Assembly: GCA_964570685.1 (NCBI GenBank)
Contig: CAZMZC010000029.1
Coordinates: 1-40,050, forward strand
From: UBA1189 sp964570685
Lineage (GTDB): Bacteria; Bacteroidota; Bacteroidia; Bacteroidales; Bacteroidaceae
Length of the DNA: 40,050 nt
Direction: 5' to 3'
Both the position numbers and the translations under genes were made by a program. Within the stretch, counting starts at the first letter, position 1. Each line of letters starts with the position of its first letter. Positions 1 to 7,533 of this stretch are shown here, one piece after another. Under the pieces are notes generated by a model. That model made no database searches. It saw nothing but the letters and a program-made list of their open reading frames with translations, and was not told the origin of the DNA.

Positions 1-95
1 TCGCCATCGTCCTGCTCATCGCCCTCTCGGTAGGCTCGCGCGTATGGCGCACCGCCCGCGAGAATCCTGCCGAGGTGATAAAGAGTGGGAATTAA
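1..95 (+). CDS. C-terminal end of an FtsX/MacB-type ABC transporter permease (partial)
   Basis: The reading frame is open from the window edge (first full codon at 3) to TAA at 93-95. Its residues LLIALSVGSRVWRTARENPA are the end of an FtsX-domain permease: part of the last membrane helix and a cytoplasmic tail. Bases 1-79 match 2565-2643 of the next gene at all but one position, so this is a paralogue directly upstream in the same orientation, probably the same operon. Only about 30 residues are visible. No ATP-binding subunit lies in the window. Confidence 0.85.
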   Translation, partial: AIVLLIALSVGSRVWRTARENPAEVIKSGN

Positions 96-106
96 AGAAA
101 GAGTAG

Positions 107-155
107 CCCCCTCTAACTCCCCCAAGGGGGAGGACTCGGGCATCGCGGAGGGGAT
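107..155. repeat. Short GC-rich intergenic repeat with a CTCCCCC/GGGGGAG hairpin
   Basis: Arms at 117-123 and 126-132 are perfectly complementary around AA and are followed by GACTCGGGCATCGCG. A related arrangement (hairpin, then GGCATCGCG) occurs at 25005-25057 before the HU-like gene, so this looks like a dispersed intergenic repeat. It has no T-run and is not a convincing terminator. The rest of 156-265 is AT-rich and no promoter was recognised. Confidence 0.5.
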
Positions 156-265
156 ATTGAAAAGATTAAATGTTGGATTTATTTATCATAAGTTTTATCA
201 TCACCAAATAATAGAAGTCAATAAACAAAAAAATAATTGAAAAACAGATTGAATTGAAAGTCACT

Positions 266-2659
266 ATGCTAATACATTATATCAAAGTAGCCCTGCGCAA
301 CCTACTCAAATACCCTGCGCAAACCACCATCTCCGTGCTCGGCCTCGCCGCCGGCTTCGTCTGTCTCTCGCTCTCCGCCCTGTGGATGCACTATGAGAAC
401 ACCTACGACACGATGCACAAGGATTATGAGCAGATATATGCGTTTACGGCTGCGGACAATCTGAAGCACGCCGGCCTCAGCTATAACAGCAATCGCTTGA
501 TGGCTCCAAGTGATTTGGCACGTACGCTGAGGGATGAATATCATGAGGTGGAGGCCGTCACTTATTGCACTTTTCTTGATGAGTCAACCAAAGTGAATGG
601 TGTTGAGGCTTCAATGATGATGGTTGACAGCACTTTTATTAGCGTATTCACATTGCCTCTTGTACAGGGTGATTATGATTTTCTTAAAAGCAATGAAGAA
701 CTGGCTATCACTGAGGAGTTGGCCAAGCGCATCTTTCCGAATGAGGAGGAGATTGTTGGTAAGGATCTTTTCTTCCTTAATGATTGTTATGCCAAAGTAG
801 GAGCTGTGATAAAGGGATATGGCAAGCACAGTATCTTTCAATTTGATGTCCTGTCTACATGTGATTTCTATATTGATAGTGAGGGAAGTATGTTTATTTC
901 CATATTTGCCAAGGTTTACGAGGCTGCTGATATGGATTCGTTGGCCGCACGTGTAGGACGATTCACATCCTTTGGGAATCCACAGAATATACAGACCATT
1001 CCTATTACTGATGCTCATAAACTGGCTGGCAACTTCCTTAGCCTCAGTTGGGAGCATCTACGTGTCTTCCTCGCTTGCTGTGTGTTGATGGTGGTGTGTG
1101 CGCTCATCAACTACTTGGTGCTTTACCTCATTCGTCTGCGCAGTCGTGAGCGTGAGATGGCCTTGCGCATTGTCAATGGTTCCACGGTGGGCGGACTGAT
1201 GGTGATGTTCCTTATCGAAGTGGCTATCGTACTCTTTGCAGCGATGGCATTCGGTATGCTGGGCGTGGAGTGGCTGTACAGGCCATTCGCACGTTTCGCC
1301 TCCATTACGGCGGACTATGGTTACATCATGAGCCGGGCACTATGGATAATGATTATTATCGCAGCCGTTTGCTTTGTCCTTTGTATCCTACCTATTGCGA
1401 TTGTGCGAAATCGCACACTCACGGGCCGTACCCAAAGAAACGACGTTTCCCGCAAGATTAGTTCGTTCGTGCAACTTACCGTGAGCGTGATTCTCGTTTT
1501 CTGCACCGTAGTGATGTTACGACAGATTCTGTTTATGCGGAATACTGACTGGGGATTCAATATCAAGGGACGGGCACAACTATATATAAATACAATTGGT
1601 GAAGGAGGGTATTCTGGAAGTTATGAACAATGGATGCAAAGGCGTTATGAGATTTCTCCCCGATTGCGCGAAATGCCAATGGTGAACGACGTTCTGGAAC
1701 GTGCAAGAGACTTTGGGAGTTCTACATTTACAGGTGAGAATGGGATGATGGGGCTTTCACCCGAGACTTTGAATACAATAACCTTCTTCTATAAGGGTAT
1801 ATGGGATATAGGAAACCCAAGTCATGGTCTCACAGTTCTTGAAGGAACTCTTCCACGCGAAGAAGAGTGGCAATCTAACGAAGTGGTTATTACCGAAACT
1901 GTATGCAGAGGGCTTGGCCTCGACCTCGACCAAGCGGTAGGGCATACGGTATATACAGATGCCGGAAGAGGGTATCCTTACGAAGACAACAGTGTAAACC
2001 AATTTACGATTGTAGCTGTAGTCAAGGACATCTATACTATTTCGCCTACACATAAGGCATGGGATTTTGTGTTTTTCCCTCGTTGTGAAATCGAAAAAGA
2101 AGCAAACGCATATTATGACAGTGAGTACATCACAATATCTTATTTACCAAACGAACGCGAAGAGTTCGCTTGCCGCGTTCACGAACTGATGGGAAAAGAT
2201 TTTCCCGAGGTGGAATATGATTTAGTATTTTCCGAAGATACCTTCAACGACAAGCTCAGGAGCGAGACCAACCTGATGACAATCCTTGGCATCATCACCG
2301 CCGTCTGCATCCTCGTGGCCGTGTTTGGCGTATACTCCATCGTGACGCTTGCCTGTGCCCAACGACGCAAGGAGATTGCCCTGCGCAAGATTCACGGTGC
2401 CACGTTGGCGGACATCCTCTCCATATTTATAAAGGAGTACGGCCTCATCGTCCTCGCCGCCTCTGCCGTAGCCTTCCCCATCGGCTACATCATCATGAAG
2501 GAGTGGGTAGCGCAATACGTGAAGCAGGCGCCCATCGCCTGGTGGATATACGCCATCATCCTACTCGCCATCGTCCTGCTCATCGCCCTCTCTGTAGGCT
2601 CGCGCGTATGGCGCACCGCCCGCGAGAATCCTGCCGAGGTGATTAAGAGGGGAGGCTGA
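266..2659 (+). CDS. FtsX/MacB-type ABC transporter permease
   Basis: Integral inner-membrane permease of the MacB/FtsX superfamily, about 797 residues, the usual length for the Bacteroidota two-FtsX-domain form. An N-terminal helix (about residues 15-40) leads into a large periplasmic core. A first FtsX block follows (about 270-380, ending REREMALRIVNGST), then a further helix near 405-425, a second periplasmic region, and a C-terminal FtsX block from about residue 670 (RRKEIALRKIHGAT). ATG at 266 is preferred over the TTG at 254 because MLIHYIKVALRNLLKYP is the family's normal start. Both ends are GC-rich and the middle (600-1000, 1570-2150) is clearly more AT-rich, suggesting a mosaic. Such permeases usually mediate efflux, lipoprotein handling or peptide signalling; the substrate is unknown. 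It converges on argB with 22 bp between. Confidence 0.85.
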   Translation: MLIHYIKVALRNLLKYPAQTTISVLGLAAGFVCLSLSALWMHYENTYDTMHKDYEQIYAFTAADNLKHAGLSYNSNRLMAPSDLARTLRDEYHEVEAVTYCTFLDESTKVNGVEASMMMVDSTFISVFTLPLVQGDYDFLKSNEELAITEELAKRIFPNEEEIVGKDLFFLNDCYAKVGAVIKGYGKHSIFQFDVLSTCDFYIDSEGSMFISIFAKVYEAADMDSLAARVGRFTSFGNPQNIQTIPITDAHKLAGNFLSLSWEHLRVFLACCVLMVVCALINYLVLYLIRLRSREREMALRIVNGSTVGGLMVMFLIEVAIVLFAAMAFGMLGVEWLYRPFARFASITADYGYIMSRALWIMIIIAAVCFVLCILPIAIVRNRTLTGRTQRNDVSRKISSFVQLTVSVILVFCTVVMLRQILFMRNTDWGFNIKGRAQLYINTIGEGGYSGSYEQWMQRRYEISPRLREMPMVNDVLERARDFGSSTFTGENGMMGLSPETLNTITFFYKGIWDIGNPSHGLTVLEGTLPREEEWQSNEVVITETVCRGLGLDLDQAVGHTVYTDAGRGYPYEDNSVNQFTIVAVVKDIYTISPTHKAWDFVFFPRCEIEKEANAYYDSEYITISYLPNEREEFACRVHELMGKDFPEVEYDLVFSEDTFNDKLRSETNLMTILGIITAVCILVAVFGVYSIVTLACAQRRKEIALRKIHGATLADILSIFIKEYGLIVLAASAVAFPIGYIIMKEWVAQYVKQAPIAWWIYAIILLAIVLLIALSVGSRVWRTARENPAEVIKRGG

Positions 2660-2681
2660 TAATCCGTGTAAAGCGGGCTTC

Positions 2682-3452
2682 TTACTCCACGATGCGTGTC
2701 TCGAGGTCGTTGTCGAGATTGTCGGCATGCTTGATGACTACGCACTCCACGCCTCCGTCGATGGCGCGGAAGGCGCCCTCAATCTTGGGGAGCATGCCTT
2801 TGTTGACGGTGCCGTCGGCACGGAGGGTGGCGAAGCTCTCGCGGGTGATGGTGGGGATGACGCTGAGGTCGTCGTCCACATCGGTGAGCACGCCGTTCTT
2901 CTCGAGGCAGAAGATGAGGTTGGTGGGCTGTATCTTCGAGGCGGCTACGGCAACGGCCGAGGCTACGCTGTCGGCATTGCTGTTGAGCAGTGAGCCCTGC
3001 TCGTCGTGGGTGATGGCGCAGAAGACGGGTACGATGCCTTGCTCCACGAGCGAAGCGAGGAAAGGTACGTTCATGCGGTCGGGCACGATGTCGCCTACGT
3101 AGCCGTAGTCGATGGGCTTGGGGGCGCGGCGCACGGCAGGGATGACATTGGCATCGGCTCCCGAGAGGCCTATGGCCTTGCAGCCGAGGGCGCAGAGGCG
3201 TGCCACAATCTGCTTGTTGACGAGGCCGGCATATACCATGGTGACCACGTCGAGCGTGGCGCGGTCGGTCACGCGGCGTCCGTCAATCATCTGTGTCTCT
3301 ATGCCGAGCTGTGCGCTCAGGCGCGTGGCGAGCTTTCCGCCACCGTGAATGAGCATCTTGGGACCTTCAAGGGCGGCAAACTTCTCCAAGAAGCGGCTCA
3401 GTGCCTCGGCATCGTCAATGACGTTGCCACCGATCTTTATTACTTTGATCAT
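2682..3452 (-). CDS. argB: N-acetylglutamate (or N-succinylglutamate) kinase
   Basis: Amino-acid kinase of 256 residues, the normal length for ArgB. It phosphorylates the gamma-carboxyl of the N-acylated glutamate, the second step of arginine synthesis, in the cytoplasm. Visible motifs are KIGGN near residue 6, HGGGK near 36 (phosphate-binding glycine loop), GLSGADAN in the middle and NKGMLPKI near the C-terminus. It is the last gene of the minus-strand arg operon, 22 bp after argF'. Because the transcarbamylase here is of the succinyl type, the kinase may also use the succinylated substrate, as reported for Bacteroides fragilis; that part is inference. Confidence 0.93.
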   Translation of the reverse strand: MIKVIKIGGNVIDDAEALSRFLEKFAALEGPKMLIHGGGKLATRLSAQLGIETQMIDGRRVTDRATLDVVTMVYAGLVNKQIVARLCALGCKAIGLSGADANVIPAVRRAPKPIDYGYVGDIVPDRMNVPFLASLVEQGIVPVFCAITHDEQGSLLNSNADSVASAVAVAASKIQPTNLIFCLEKNGVLTDVDDDLSVIPTITRESFATLRADGTVNKGMLPKIEGAFRAIDGGVECVVIKHADNLDNDLETRIVE

Positions 3453-3458
3453 AGTTCT

Positions 3459-3486
3459 CGTTAATCGTTCAACGTTAATCGCTCAA
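3459..3486. repeat. 14-bp tandem duplication at the argF' stop codon
   Basis: CGTTAATCGTTCAA (3459-3472) is followed directly by CGTTAATCGCTCAA (3473-3486), 13 of 14 identical. The argF' stop codon lies in the second copy, and the first copy forms most of the argF'-argB spacer. It looks like a small slippage duplication. Confidence 0.7.
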
Positions 3487-4434
3487 CCCTTCCAGCAATC
3501 GCTTCAGTACTATCGTTGCCGATATCTCGCGGTTGGCAGCCTCGGGGATGACAAGGCTGGTAGGAGCCTCGATGACGTCGTCGGTGACAATCATGCCGCG
3601 GCGTACGGGGAGGCAGTGCATGAAGAAGGCATTGTTGGTCAGTGCCATCTTCTCGGCGCTTACGGTCCATGAGCGGTCGCGCGAGAGCACCTGCCCGTAG
3701 TTGGGGTCGGCGTAGGCACTCCAGTTCTTGGCATACACGAAGTCGGCACCACGCAACGCTTCGTCCTGATCGTGGGTGACACGGGCCTTACCCACAAACT
3801 CGGGTGCGAGGTCGTAGCCTTCGGGGTTGGCGATGACGAAGTCGTAGTCGGTGGCATTCATCCACTCGGCAAACGAGTTGGGCACGGCCTGCGGCAATGC
3901 CTTGGGGTGCGGTGCCCAGGTCATCACTACCTTGGGGCGTGCGGTGCGCTTGTGCTCCTCGATGGTGATGAGGTCGGCAAAGCTCTGCAGGGGGTGGCGC
4001 GTGGCTGCCTCCATGCTGAATACGGGACGGCCCGAGTAGCGGATAAACTGCTCGATGACGCGCTCCTCATAGTCCTCGGCCTTATCGGTTAGCCCGGCAA
4101 AGGAGCGCACGCCGATGATGTCGCAGTAGGAGCCCATCACGGGGATGGCCTCGAGGAGATGCTCGGCCTTGTCGCCGTCCATGATCACGCCCCGCTCTGT
4201 CTCGAGTTTCCAGGCACCTTGGTTCACGTCGAGCACGATGACGTTCATGCCCAGGTTCATGGCTGCCTTCTGTGTGCTGAGGCGGGTGCGCAGCGATGAG
4301 TTGAAGAATATCATCATGAGTGTCTTGTTGCGGCCCAACTCCACGTGGGCGAAGCGGTCGCGCTTGATGGCGAGTGCCTCGGCTACTGCCTCTTGCAGAT
4401 TGCCTATGTCTTGTACGCAAGTGAATTTTTTCAT
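3475..4434 (-). CDS. argF': N-acylornithine carbamoyltransferase, probably the N-succinylornithine type
   Basis: Cytoplasmic transcarbamylase of 319 residues that carbamoylates N-acylated ornithine to N-acylcitrulline. The carbamoyl-phosphate loop reads SSLRTR (46-51), and MHCLPVRRG lies near the C-terminus. The length and the motif MNVIVLDVNQGAWKLE (63-78) fit the Bacteroidetes N-succinylornithine/N-acetylornithine branch rather than classical ArgF. With Trp75 aligned, the residue at position 90 is Ala. From memory of the published work, Glu here gives acetylornithine specificity and Pro (B. fragilis) succinylornithine specificity, so a small residue argues for the succinyl substrate. It sits 31 bp after argD and 22 bp before argB. 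The family call is firm; the substrate is an inference. Confidence 0.9.
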   Translation of the reverse strand: MKKFTCVQDIGNLQEAVAEALAIKRDRFAHVELGRNKTLMMIFFNSSLRTRLSTQKAAMNLGMNVIVLDVNQGAWKLETERGVIMDGDKAEHLLEAIPVMGSYCDIIGVRSFAGLTDKAEDYEERVIEQFIRYSGRPVFSMEAATRHPLQSFADLITIEEHKRTARPKVVMTWAPHPKALPQAVPNSFAEWMNATDYDFVIANPEGYDLAPEFVGKARVTHDQDEALRGADFVYAKNWSAYADPNYGQVLSRDRSWTVSAEKMALTNNAFFMHCLPVRRGMIVTDDVIEAPTSLVIPEAANREISATIVLKRLLEGLSD

Positions 4435-4465
4435 ATATAAATTGTTTGTCAGAAATGACAGTGGA

Positions 4466-5593
4466 TTATTCGTTGATCAACTCCTTGAATGCGGCCAGGA
4501 ATACATCGGCCTGAGCCTTGCTGATGCCGAGGGCGGGGAGCAGGCGTACGGTAGATACACCGGCGCCGCCAGTGAAGATGTGCTTCTCGAAGAGCAGGCG
4601 CTTGCGGAACTCCGAGGCCGAGCCTTCAATCTCGATGCCTATCATCAAGCCGCGTCCGCGCACCTCCTTGATTTGGGGTATCTGCTTCAGCTCCTCGATG
4701 AGGTATGCGCCTACCTCGGCGGCATTCTCCACGAGGTGCTCCTCGGCAAATACATCGAGCACGGCAATGGCTGCGGCACACGCCAGGTGGTTGCCACCGA
4801 AGGTGGTACCCAGCATACCGGGCCAAGGCTTGAAGTGGGGTGCTATGAGCACACCGCCGATGGGGAAGCCGTTGCCCATGCCCTTGGCCATGGTGATGAG
4901 GTCGGGGCGGATATCGGCAATCTGATGGGCAAAGAACTGGCCCGTGCGCCCGTAGCCCGACTGTATCTCGTCGAGGATGAGCGACACGCCATACCGTGTG
5001 GTGAGCTCGCGCAGCTGGCGCAGGAACTCCGGTGAGGGACAGTGGATACCTGCCACGCCCTGTATGCCCTCGATGATGACGGCGCAGAACTCGCCCGTCT
5101 TGAGCTTCTGCTCTACGGCATCGGCATCGCCTAATGGAACGAACTCCACGTTGGTCGTGCGGTTGAAGGGGGCATTGATCTTGGGATTGTCCGTAGCGGC
5201 CACAGCCCCCGAGGTGCGTCCGTGGAATGCCTTGCCGAAGGCCAGCACCTTGGCTTTGTCGGCATGGAACGATGCCAGTTTGATAGCGTTCTCGTTGGCC
5301 TCGGCACCCGAGTTGCAGAGGAAGAGGCTGTAGTCGTCGTAGCCCGAGAGGCGACCCAAACGGTCGGCCAGCTGCTGCTGCAGGCTGTTCTCCACAGAGT
5401 TGGAGTAGAAGCCCAGTTTGCTTACCTGCTCACTGATCATCTGCACATAGTGCGGGTGGGCATGGCCGATGGAGATGACGGCATGGCCGCCATAGAGGTC
5501 CAGGTACTCGGTGCCTTGGGCATCGTATACGTAGCTGCCCTTGCCGCGCACGGGCTCTACGGGATAGAGGGAATATACGTCGAAGAGAGTCAT
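4466..5593 (-). CDS. argD: Acetylornithine/succinylornithine aminotransferase
   Basis: PLP-dependent class III aminotransferase of 375 residues that converts N-acylglutamate semialdehyde to N-acylornithine. Visible motifs are CNSGAEANENAIK (about 93-105, cofactor phosphate binding), LILDEIQSGYGRTG (205-218, with the Asp that contacts the PLP nitrogen) and ITMAKGMGNG, whose Lys237 should form the Schiff base. The ATG at 5593 is chosen. An upstream ATG at 5647 would add 18 residues (including FQFSIFNFQL) that are only the translation of the AT-rich inverted repeat ending the inserted cassette. The gene is separated from argC by that cassette, and argF' follows after 31 bp. Confidence 0.93.
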   Translation of the reverse strand: MTLFDVYSLYPVEPVRGKGSYVYDAQGTEYLDLYGGHAVISIGHAHPHYVQMISEQVSKLGFYSNSVENSLQQQLADRLGRLSGYDDYSLFLCNSGAEANENAIKLASFHADKAKVLAFGKAFHGRTSGAVAATDNPKINAPFNRTTNVEFVPLGDADAVEQKLKTGEFCAVIIEGIQGVAGIHCPSPEFLRQLRELTTRYGVSLILDEIQSGYGRTGQFFAHQIADIRPDLITMAKGMGNGFPIGGVLIAPHFKPWPGMLGTTFGGNHLACAAAIAVLDVFAEEHLVENAAEVGAYLIEELKQIPQIKEVRGRGLMIGIEIEGSASEFRKRLLFEKHIFTGGAGVSTVRLLPALGISKAQADVFLAAFKELINE

Positions 5594-6141
5594 CTTTAAT
5601 TGAAAATTGAAAATTGAGAATTGAAAATTATTTGCCTCCGGAGTCATTCTTCTATGTTGATATTTCCAATCTCAAAATTCGATTAATTATTATTCTTTGT
5701 GGTCTTTATGATTGATGTCAGTAAGGCAATTAATTCTTTGTTGTCGTTGTAAAGAGAATTGAATATTGTTTGGTCTATCGTATCGCTCTCAAACAGCAAT
5801 TCCAACCAGTATGCCGTCTCGTCGGCTTCTTTCAGTGCTATGGATAACTTGTTGACGAAGTCGGCAGCACTTTGTGCATTCTTGCTTTCACGCACGTTGG
5901 CTCCTATGCTTGTTCCACTACGCAATATCTGATTGGAGAGTACATACTCTTTCTTCTCAGTTTGCAAGTAGCGCACAAAGCGTATGATACGTATAGCAAA
6001 AGCCTTGCTTTTGTCATGGACGATATTGTCGTTTGTTGTGCGTGGCATGTGGTTTTCTTCTGTTTATTCCAGAGGCATCTTTCAATATTCAATTTAATCC
6101 GGAGGCCAACTTTCAATTTTCAATTCTCAATTTTCAATTTA
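5594..6141. mobile_element. Inverted-repeat-bounded cassette carrying a four-helix-bundle gene
   Basis: The argC stop codon and argD start codon are separated by about 545 bp bounded by inverted repeats. The left end (5597-5642) has TTGAAAATTG-type repeats followed by CCTCCGGA at 5635-5642. The right end (6098-6141) read on the minus strand has the same TTGAAAATTG tract followed by CCTCCGGA (6098-6105). The only gene inside is the four-helix-bundle ORF. The right repeat overlaps the argC TAA, and the left repeat ends a few bases before the argD ATG. A related TTGAAAATTG tract occurs at 25673-25693. No transposase is present, so mobility would have to be supplied in trans. The repeat structure is seen directly; mobility is inferred. 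Confidence 0.65.
5683..6048 (-). CDS. Four-helix-bundle protein (23S rRNA intervening-sequence protein family)
   Basis: Small protein of 121 residues with the signature of the 23S rRNA IVS-encoded/S23-type four-helix-bundle family. The motifs are SKAFAIRIIRFVRYL near the start, RSGTSIGANVRES (about 43-55), AQSAADFVNKLSIALKEA (58-75) and ETAYWLELL (77-85). Members are found in rRNA intervening sequences and as accessory proteins (Avd) of diversity-generating retroelements. They form basic oligomeric bundles thought to bind nucleic acid. No reverse transcriptase or template repeat is nearby. The gene interrupts the arg operon in the same orientation and is flanked by inverted repeats. Its role is unknown. 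Confidence 0.85.
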   Translation of the reverse strand: MPRTTNDNIVHDKSKAFAIRIIRFVRYLQTEKKEYVLSNQILRSGTSIGANVRESKNAQSAADFVNKLSIALKEADETAYWLELLFESDTIDQTIFNSLYNDNKELIALLTSIIKTTKNNN

Positions 6142-7131
6142 GAACGCGTTAGCTTTCAGTCCCAAGCCTGCTTTTTCGTCAATGCCGAACATGAGGTTCA
6201 TGTTCTGCACCGCCTGACCTACGGCACCTTTGAGGAGGTTGTCGATGATGCAGGTGATGACGGCTTTGCTACCAAACTTGTCGATGTGCACGAGCGCCTT
6301 GTTGGTGTTTACCACCTGCTTGAGGTCGAGCGCCTTGTCTACGTAGTGTGTGAAGGCGGCGTCGGCATAGAAGGTGCGGTACATCTCGGCCAGCTGCTCG
6401 GCGGTGGGGTTGGTGGGTGTGCCCTCCTCGCCGTCAAACTTCACCACCTCGGTGCAGAAGATGCCGCGGGCAAAGTCGCCACGGTAGGGGATGAAGTCGA
6501 TGGAGGCATCCAGCGAGCCCTGCAGCTCGGTGAGCGACTGGCGTATCTCGTGCAAGTGCTGGTGGGTGAATACCTTGTACACGCTCATATTGTCCGTTCG
6601 CCAGCTGAAGTGGGTGGTCGATACGGGCTTCTGCCCTGCACCCGTAGAGCCAGTGATGGCGTTCACGGCCACGTCGTGGGTTAGCAGCCCTGCCTGTGCC
6701 AGCGGCAGCAGGCCGAGCTGTATGCAGGTGGCGAAGCATCCGGGGTTGGCCAGGTGCTGGCACGCTCTAATCTGTTCACGGTGTATCTCGGGCAAGCCGT
6801 ACACATAGTCGTGTGTGGGCGCGGCGATGCGGAAGTCCTGCGCCAGGTCGATGATTTTCACGTGGGCAGGGATGGAGTGCTCCTTGAGGAACGCCTCGCT
6901 CTTGCCGTGACCGAAGCAGAAGAACACCACGTCCACTTCATCGAAGGGCATGGCATCGGTAAATCGCAGGTCGGTATCGCCCAAGAGACCCTCGTGCACG
7001 TCGGCCACGAGGTTGCCCGCATTGCTCTCGCTGTTGGCGAAGACAATCTCCGCCTCGGGATGGTTCACCAGCAGGCGGATGAGTTCGCCGCCGGTATATC
7101 CGGCAGCTCCAAGTATTCCTATTTTAATCAT
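6139..7131 (-). CDS. argC: N-acetyl-gamma-glutamyl-phosphate reductase
   Basis: NADPH-dependent reductase of 330 residues that converts N-acylglutamyl phosphate to the semialdehyde. GILGAAGYTGGELIRLL (5-21) is the dinucleotide-binding loop, and the catalytic cysteine is Cys132 in NPGCFAT. The length matches the family. The start codon overlaps the 3' end of the pspC-like gene by 8 bp, so the two are probably co-transcribed and translationally coupled. The stop TAA (6139-6141) lies in the terminal repeat of the downstream cassette. Confidence 0.94.
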   Translation of the reverse strand: MIKIGILGAAGYTGGELIRLLVNHPEAEIVFANSESNAGNLVADVHEGLLGDTDLRFTDAMPFDEVDVVFFCFGHGKSEAFLKEHSIPAHVKIIDLAQDFRIAAPTHDYVYGLPEIHREQIRACQHLANPGCFATCIQLGLLPLAQAGLLTHDVAVNAITGSTGAGQKPVSTTHFSWRTDNMSVYKVFTHQHLHEIRQSLTELQGSLDASIDFIPYRGDFARGIFCTEVVKFDGEEGTPTNPTAEQLAEMYRTFYADAAFTHYVDKALDLKQVVNTNKALVHIDKFGSKAVITCIIDNLLKGAVGQAVQNMNLMFGIDEKAGLGLKANAF

Positions 7132-7339
7132 TCTTGAGATAGTGGTTTGGTGCTTCGGGAATCAGTATCATGAGTATGATGTACACGATGATTCCGCTGA
7201 AGGCAGTAAATATGGTCAGCAGGGTGTATACCACACGAGCTACCGTAACATCAATGTTCGCATAGTTGGCGATGGCAGCACACACGCCTGCCAGCATACG
7301 TCCAGTGCGGGGACGCTCCATTTTCTTAGGTTCTGACAT
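7124..7339 (-). CDS. PspC-domain membrane protein
   Basis: Short protein of 71 residues. An N-terminal segment GRMLAGVCAAIANYANIDVTVARVVY is followed by one hydrophobic helix (about 38-60, TLLTIFTAFSGIIVYIILMIL) and a short polar tail. This is the PspC fold (phage-shock protein C), a small inner-membrane stress protein. It is the first gene of the arg transcript and overlaps argC by 8 bp. The pairing of an envelope-stress domain with arginine synthesis is unexplained. The promoter at 7374-7405 gives a leader of about 30 nt. Confidence 0.85.
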   Translation of the reverse strand: MSEPKKMERPRTGRMLAGVCAAIANYANIDVTVARVVYTLLTIFTAFSGIIVYIILMILIPEAPNHYLKND

Positions 7340-7373
7340 AGTTGTTTAATACCTTAAAATATAATACAGGGGA

Positions 7374-7405
7374 CAAAATTAGTGCAAGGCGAGAGAAAAC
7401 GCAAA
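7374..7405 (-). promoter_or_regulatory. Bacteroidota-type promoter for pspC-argCDF'B
   Basis: On the minus strand, TTTG (7402-7405) and TAATTTTG (7374-7381) are 20 bp apart, matching both parts of the Bacteroidota primary-sigma consensus (TTTG, 19-21 bp, TAnnTTTG). Initiation would fall near 7367, about 28 nt before the pspC start. No ArgR-type operator was recognised. Confidence 0.7.
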
Positions 7406-7533
7406 TTTATTTGCAGTTTTCCGAGCCGACGCCTAATTTAATCAACGGAGTTGGTAAAGGTACGATAATTCTCACACAAAACCGCAAAGAGTAAGGTCTA
7501 AAAGACGAGAACGAGGGAAATTAATCCTGTTCC

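Noticed and set aside
5594..5647. 18-residue N-terminal extension of ArgD
   Set aside because: The extension translates the cassette's terminal repeat. The ATG at 5593 gives the normal ArgD start and length.
5683..6048. Diversity-generating retroelement accessory (Avd)
   Set aside because: The family can include Avd, but no reverse transcriptase, template or variable repeat is present in the window.
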